This document shows positions 5,461 through 7,275 of a DNA stretch of 7,275 bases, piece by piece. This DNA comes from Frankiales bacterium (GTDB lineage Bacteria > Actinomycetota > Actinomycetes > Mycobacteriales > SCTD01). The notes under the pieces were generated by a model, which made no database searches, had not been told where the DNA came from, and was given only the letters and a program-made list of their open reading frames with translations. Each line of letters begins with the position of its first letter. The first letter of the stretch is position 1. The stretch covers positions 1 to 7,275 of the forward strand of contig JAOPWW010000410.1 in the NCBI GenBank assembly GCA_025965495.1, in the 5' to 3' direction. Made by a program: the position numbers and the translations under genes.

Positions 5461-6980
5461 CGGCCCCTCGGGCGGAGGCGGCCCGCCGCGCCGGGCTGCT
5501 CTACCTCGGCGTCGACGGGCACACCGAGGGCGCCTCGGTGCCCAAGACCCCGACCGGCATCCCCGGCTTCGACCAGGTCGCGATGGGCGGCCTGCCGACC
5601 CGGCGGGCCACCGTCGTCGCCGGTCAGGCCGGCAGCGCCAAGAGCGTCTTCGCCGGCCAGTTCCTCGCCGAGGGCGTGCGCCGCGGCGAGCCCGGCGTCT
5701 TCGTCACCCTCGAGGAGCCGGCCGCGGACCTGCGCGCCAACCTCGCCACCCTCGGCTTCGACGTCGCGGCCTGGGAGGACGCGGGCGACTGGCGCTTCGT
5801 CGACGCCTCCCCGCTGGCGACGGCCGACGGCGTCACCCCCTACGACCTCGAGATCCTCGCCGCGCAGATCGGCCACGCCGTCGACGCCACCGGCGCCCAG
5901 CGGCTGGTCCTCGACAGCCTCAACGCCGTGCTGTCGCTGCAGGACGACGCGGCGGCGGCCCGGCAGATGCTCCGGCAGCTCATCGCCAGCCTCCGCTCGC
6001 TCGGGCTCACGGTCGTGCTGACGGTCGAGACTCCCGGCGACCCCGGCGGCACGCTGTCCCGCTACGGCATCGAGGAGTTCGTCGCCGACAACGTCGTCCT
6101 GCTGCGCAACGTCCGCGAGGGCTCGTTCCGGCGGCGCACGCTCGAGGTGCTCAAGATGCGTGGCGCCATGCACCACAAGGGCGACGTCCCGTTCACCGTC
6201 GTCCCCGGGCAGGGCCTGGTGGTGCTCCCGGTCGGCGAGCGCGTGCAGTCGCAGACCCGCTTCGACGAGCGGACCTCGTCGGGCAACGCCGGGCTCGACG
6301 GCCTCATGCACGGCGGCGTCTTCCGCGGCGCGAGCACCCTGCTGACGGGGCCGACCGGCACGGGCAAGACCCTGCTCGCCACGCAGTTCGTCGGTGACGC
6401 CCTCGTGCGGGGCGAGTCGGTGCTGCTCATGGCCTACGAGGAGACGCGCGAGCAGGCCTACGAGAACGGCGCGACCTGGGGCTACGACTTCGCCGGCTTC
6501 GCCGAGCAGGGCCTCCTGCACGTCGTGTCGGTCTACCCCGAGGTCGGCTCCCTCGACGACCACCTCGTCGAGATCCGGTCGCTCGTCGAGCGCCACCGCC
6601 CGACCCGGCTCGTCGTCGACAGCCTCAGCGCTCTCGAGCGGCTCGGGACCGAGCCGAGCTACCGGCAGTTCGTCATCGGGCTCACGTCGTTCGTCAAGCA
6701 GATCGGCCTCGCCACGCTGCTGACGGCGTCCTCCCCCACCCTGGTCGGCGGCACCTCGATCACGGCGGGCCACATCTCCGGGCTCATCGACGCCATCGTC
6801 GTGCTGCGCTACGTCGAGGTCGACAGCACGCTCCGCCGCGGCATCCTCGTGGTCAAGATGCGCGGGAGCAGCCACGAGCAGGAGATCCGGGAGCTGATCA
6901 TCGGCGACGGCACGATGACCGTGGGCGAGCCCTTCCGCGGCATCAACGCGATCCTGGGCAGCGGCGGCCTCCCCGTCTGA
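5457..6980 (+). CDS. kaiC: Tandem-domain KaiC-family ATPase
   Basis: A 507-aa two-domain RecA-superfamily ATPase matching KaiC along its whole length (cyanobacterial KaiC is 519 aa). CI domain, roughly 28-260: Walker A GQAGSAKS at 56-63, catalytic pair Glu86-Glu87 in VTLEEP, Walker B LVLDSLNA with Asp153, then LKMRGAMHHKGDVPF at 232-246. CII domain, roughly 268-500: Walker A GPTGTGKT at 298-305, Glu328-Glu329 in MAYEET, Walker B LVVDSLSA with Asp388, and VKMRGSSHEQEIREL at 466-480. The phosphosite segment TSITAGHISGLIDAI (433-447) aligns with cyanobacterial SITDSHISTITDTI. Thus Thr436 and Ser441 match Thr426 and Ser431, while Gly442 replaces Thr432. The protein ends seven residues after the ILGS motif, so the long KaiA-binding tail is missing. 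KaiC hexamers hydrolyse ATP and may autophosphorylate; clock function is not implied outside cyanobacteria. The coupled RsbW-like ATPase is the likely functional partner. No kaiA or kaiB is in the window. Confidence 0.93.
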   Translation: MTAPRAEAARRAGLLYLGVDGHTEGASVPKTPTGIPGFDQVAMGGLPTRRATVVAGQAGSAKSVFAGQFLAEGVRRGEPGVFVTLEEPAADLRANLATLGFDVAAWEDAGDWRFVDASPLATADGVTPYDLEILAAQIGHAVDATGAQRLVLDSLNAVLSLQDDAAAARQMLRQLIASLRSLGLTVVLTVETPGDPGGTLSRYGIEEFVADNVVLLRNVREGSFRRRTLEVLKMRGAMHHKGDVPFTVVPGQGLVVLPVGERVQSQTRFDERTSSGNAGLDGLMHGGVFRGASTLLTGPTGTGKTLLATQFVGDALVRGESVLLMAYEETREQAYENGATWGYDFAGFAEQGLLHVVSVYPEVGSLDDHLVEIRSLVERHRPTRLVVDSLSALERLGTEPSYRQFVIGLTSFVKQIGLATLLTASSPTLVGGTSITAGHISGLIDAIVVLRYVEVDSTLRRGILVVKMRGSSHEQEIRELIIGDGTMTVGEPFRGINAILGSGGLPV

Positions 6981-6981
6981 C

Positions 6982-7065
6982 GACAGCACGACGACGGCCC
7001 ACGGGCTGGAGCGCGAGGCGCGGCAGGCGCCGGTCGTGCGGGTCGACACTCCGGACAGCACGACG
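6982..7065 (+). repeat. 12-bp direct repeat downstream of kaiC
   Basis: GACAGCACGACG occurs at 6982-6993, immediately after the kaiC stop, and again at 7054-7065, 72 bp apart. The second copy runs into the left arm of the terminator hairpin. The sequence is simple enough for the repeat to be chance or a small local duplication. The rest of this gap (6981-7107) holds no gene that can be supported. Confidence 0.6.
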
Positions 7066-7095
7066 GCCGGGCCCCGCGAGGGGGACCGGCCGTCG
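7061..7095. terminator. Strong hairpin, probable bidirectional terminator
   Basis: The left arm 7061-7075 (CGACGGCCGGGCCCC) pairs with the right arm 7081-7095 (GGGGACCGGCCGTCG) around a 5-nt loop GCGAG. Fourteen of 15 positions pair, with one G-A mismatch. It lies between the convergent ends of kaiC (plus) and the moeZ-like gene (minus), as expected for a shared terminator. No T-run follows on either strand, which is common for terminator hairpins in high-GC actinobacteria. Confidence 0.75.
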
Positions 7096-7107
7096 GCCGT
7101 ACGGGGG

Positions 7108-7275
7108 CTAGTAGGTCGGCAGCGAGGGGTCGACCTGCGCGGCCCAGGCCAAGACGCCGCCCTGGACGTGGACGCTGTTGCCCAGGCCCGCGGCCTTGAG
7201 CGCCGCGAGCGACTCGGCGGACCGCACGCCGCTCTTGCAGTACAGGACGATCTCCTTGTCCTGCGGCAGCGACGC
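7108..7275 (-). CDS. moeZ: C-terminal end of a rhodanese-domain protein, probably MoeZ-type adenylyltransferase/sulfurtransferase (runs off right edge)
   Basis: The last 55 codons of a minus-strand gene, ending with TAG at 7110-7108. The fragment reads from ASLPQDKEIVLYCKSGVRSA to QGGVLAWAAQVDPSLPTY. CKSGVRS is the rhodanese active-site loop (Cys-x-x-Gly-x-Arg), with the persulfide-carrying Cys at fragment residue 13, and QGGVLAW is the domain's conserved final segment. In actinobacteria a rhodanese domain ending in a VDPSLPTY-like tail is typical of MoeZ. MoeZ has an N-terminal E1-like adenylation domain that activates ubiquitin-like sulfur carriers and a rhodanese domain that supplies the sulfur. 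The closeness of moeZ to adnAB in mycobacteria supports this. The adenylation domain is outside the window, so a stand-alone rhodanese is not excluded. It is convergent with kaiC, separated by a hairpin. Confidence 0.75.
   Translation of the reverse strand, partial: ASLPQDKEIVLYCKSGVRSAESLAALKAAGLGNSVHVQGGVLAWAAQVDPSLPTY

Noticed and set aside
5457..6980. Complete circadian clock locus
   Set aside because: Only a KaiC homologue is present, with no kaiA or kaiB in the window, a Gly at the Thr432 position and no KaiA-binding tail. A clock cannot be claimed.
5259..7061. 600-codon minus-strand open frame opposite kaiC
   Set aside because: Antisense to an intact two-domain KaiC. The product is Asp/Glu/Gly/Ala-rich low-complexity sequence with no domain.

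Overview
The window is very GC-rich DNA, with most third codon positions G or C and GTG used as a start codon alongside ATG. Gene content points to an actinobacterium: an AdnA/AdnB motor-nuclease pair, the tail of a MoeZ-like sulfurtransferase and an alkyltransferase-like (ATL) protein. In mycobacteria the homologues of these genes also lie within a few genes of one another. Genus cannot be fixed from the sequence. No tRNA, rRNA, transposase, integrase or CRISPR array is visible.

Left two thirds (1-4875, all minus strand): a probable DNA-repair operon transcribed ATL, then adnA, then adnB. The ATL protein (4875-4519) is an MGMT relative in which the alkyl-acceptor Cys is Trp. After a 49-bp gap comes full-length adnA (4469-1299, 1056 aa, helicase plus RecB-type nuclease). 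Its stop overlaps the adnB start by ATGA, and adnB runs off the left edge after 434 codons. The adnB start lies in a 15-bp tandem repeat, which gives an MTGAA-MTGAA-LTGAA N-terminus. AdnA and AdnB together form the actinobacterial end-resection machine for double-strand breaks.

Right third (4876-6980, plus strand): an 87-bp divergent intergenic region leads into a two-gene, translationally coupled cassette. The first gene is a small GHKL ATPase of the RsbW/SpoIIAB anti-sigma type (4963-5460). The second is a 507-aa tandem-domain KaiC homologue (5457-6980), joined by an ATGA overlap. No kaiA or kaiB is present. The KaiC keeps both P-loops, both catalytic Glu pairs and the residue aligned with phospho-Ser431, but has Gly at the Thr432 position and lacks the long C-terminal tail that binds KaiA. 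The pairing of an anti-sigma-type kinase fold with a KaiC ATPase suggests a signalling or partner-switching module, and it is the most interesting item here.

Right edge (6981-7275): a convergent intergenic region with a strong 15-bp-stem hairpin that could terminate both strands, followed by the last 55 codons of a minus-strand gene with a rhodanese domain, most likely moeZ. The KaiC cassette therefore sits between the MoeZ-type gene and the ATL-adnAB operon.
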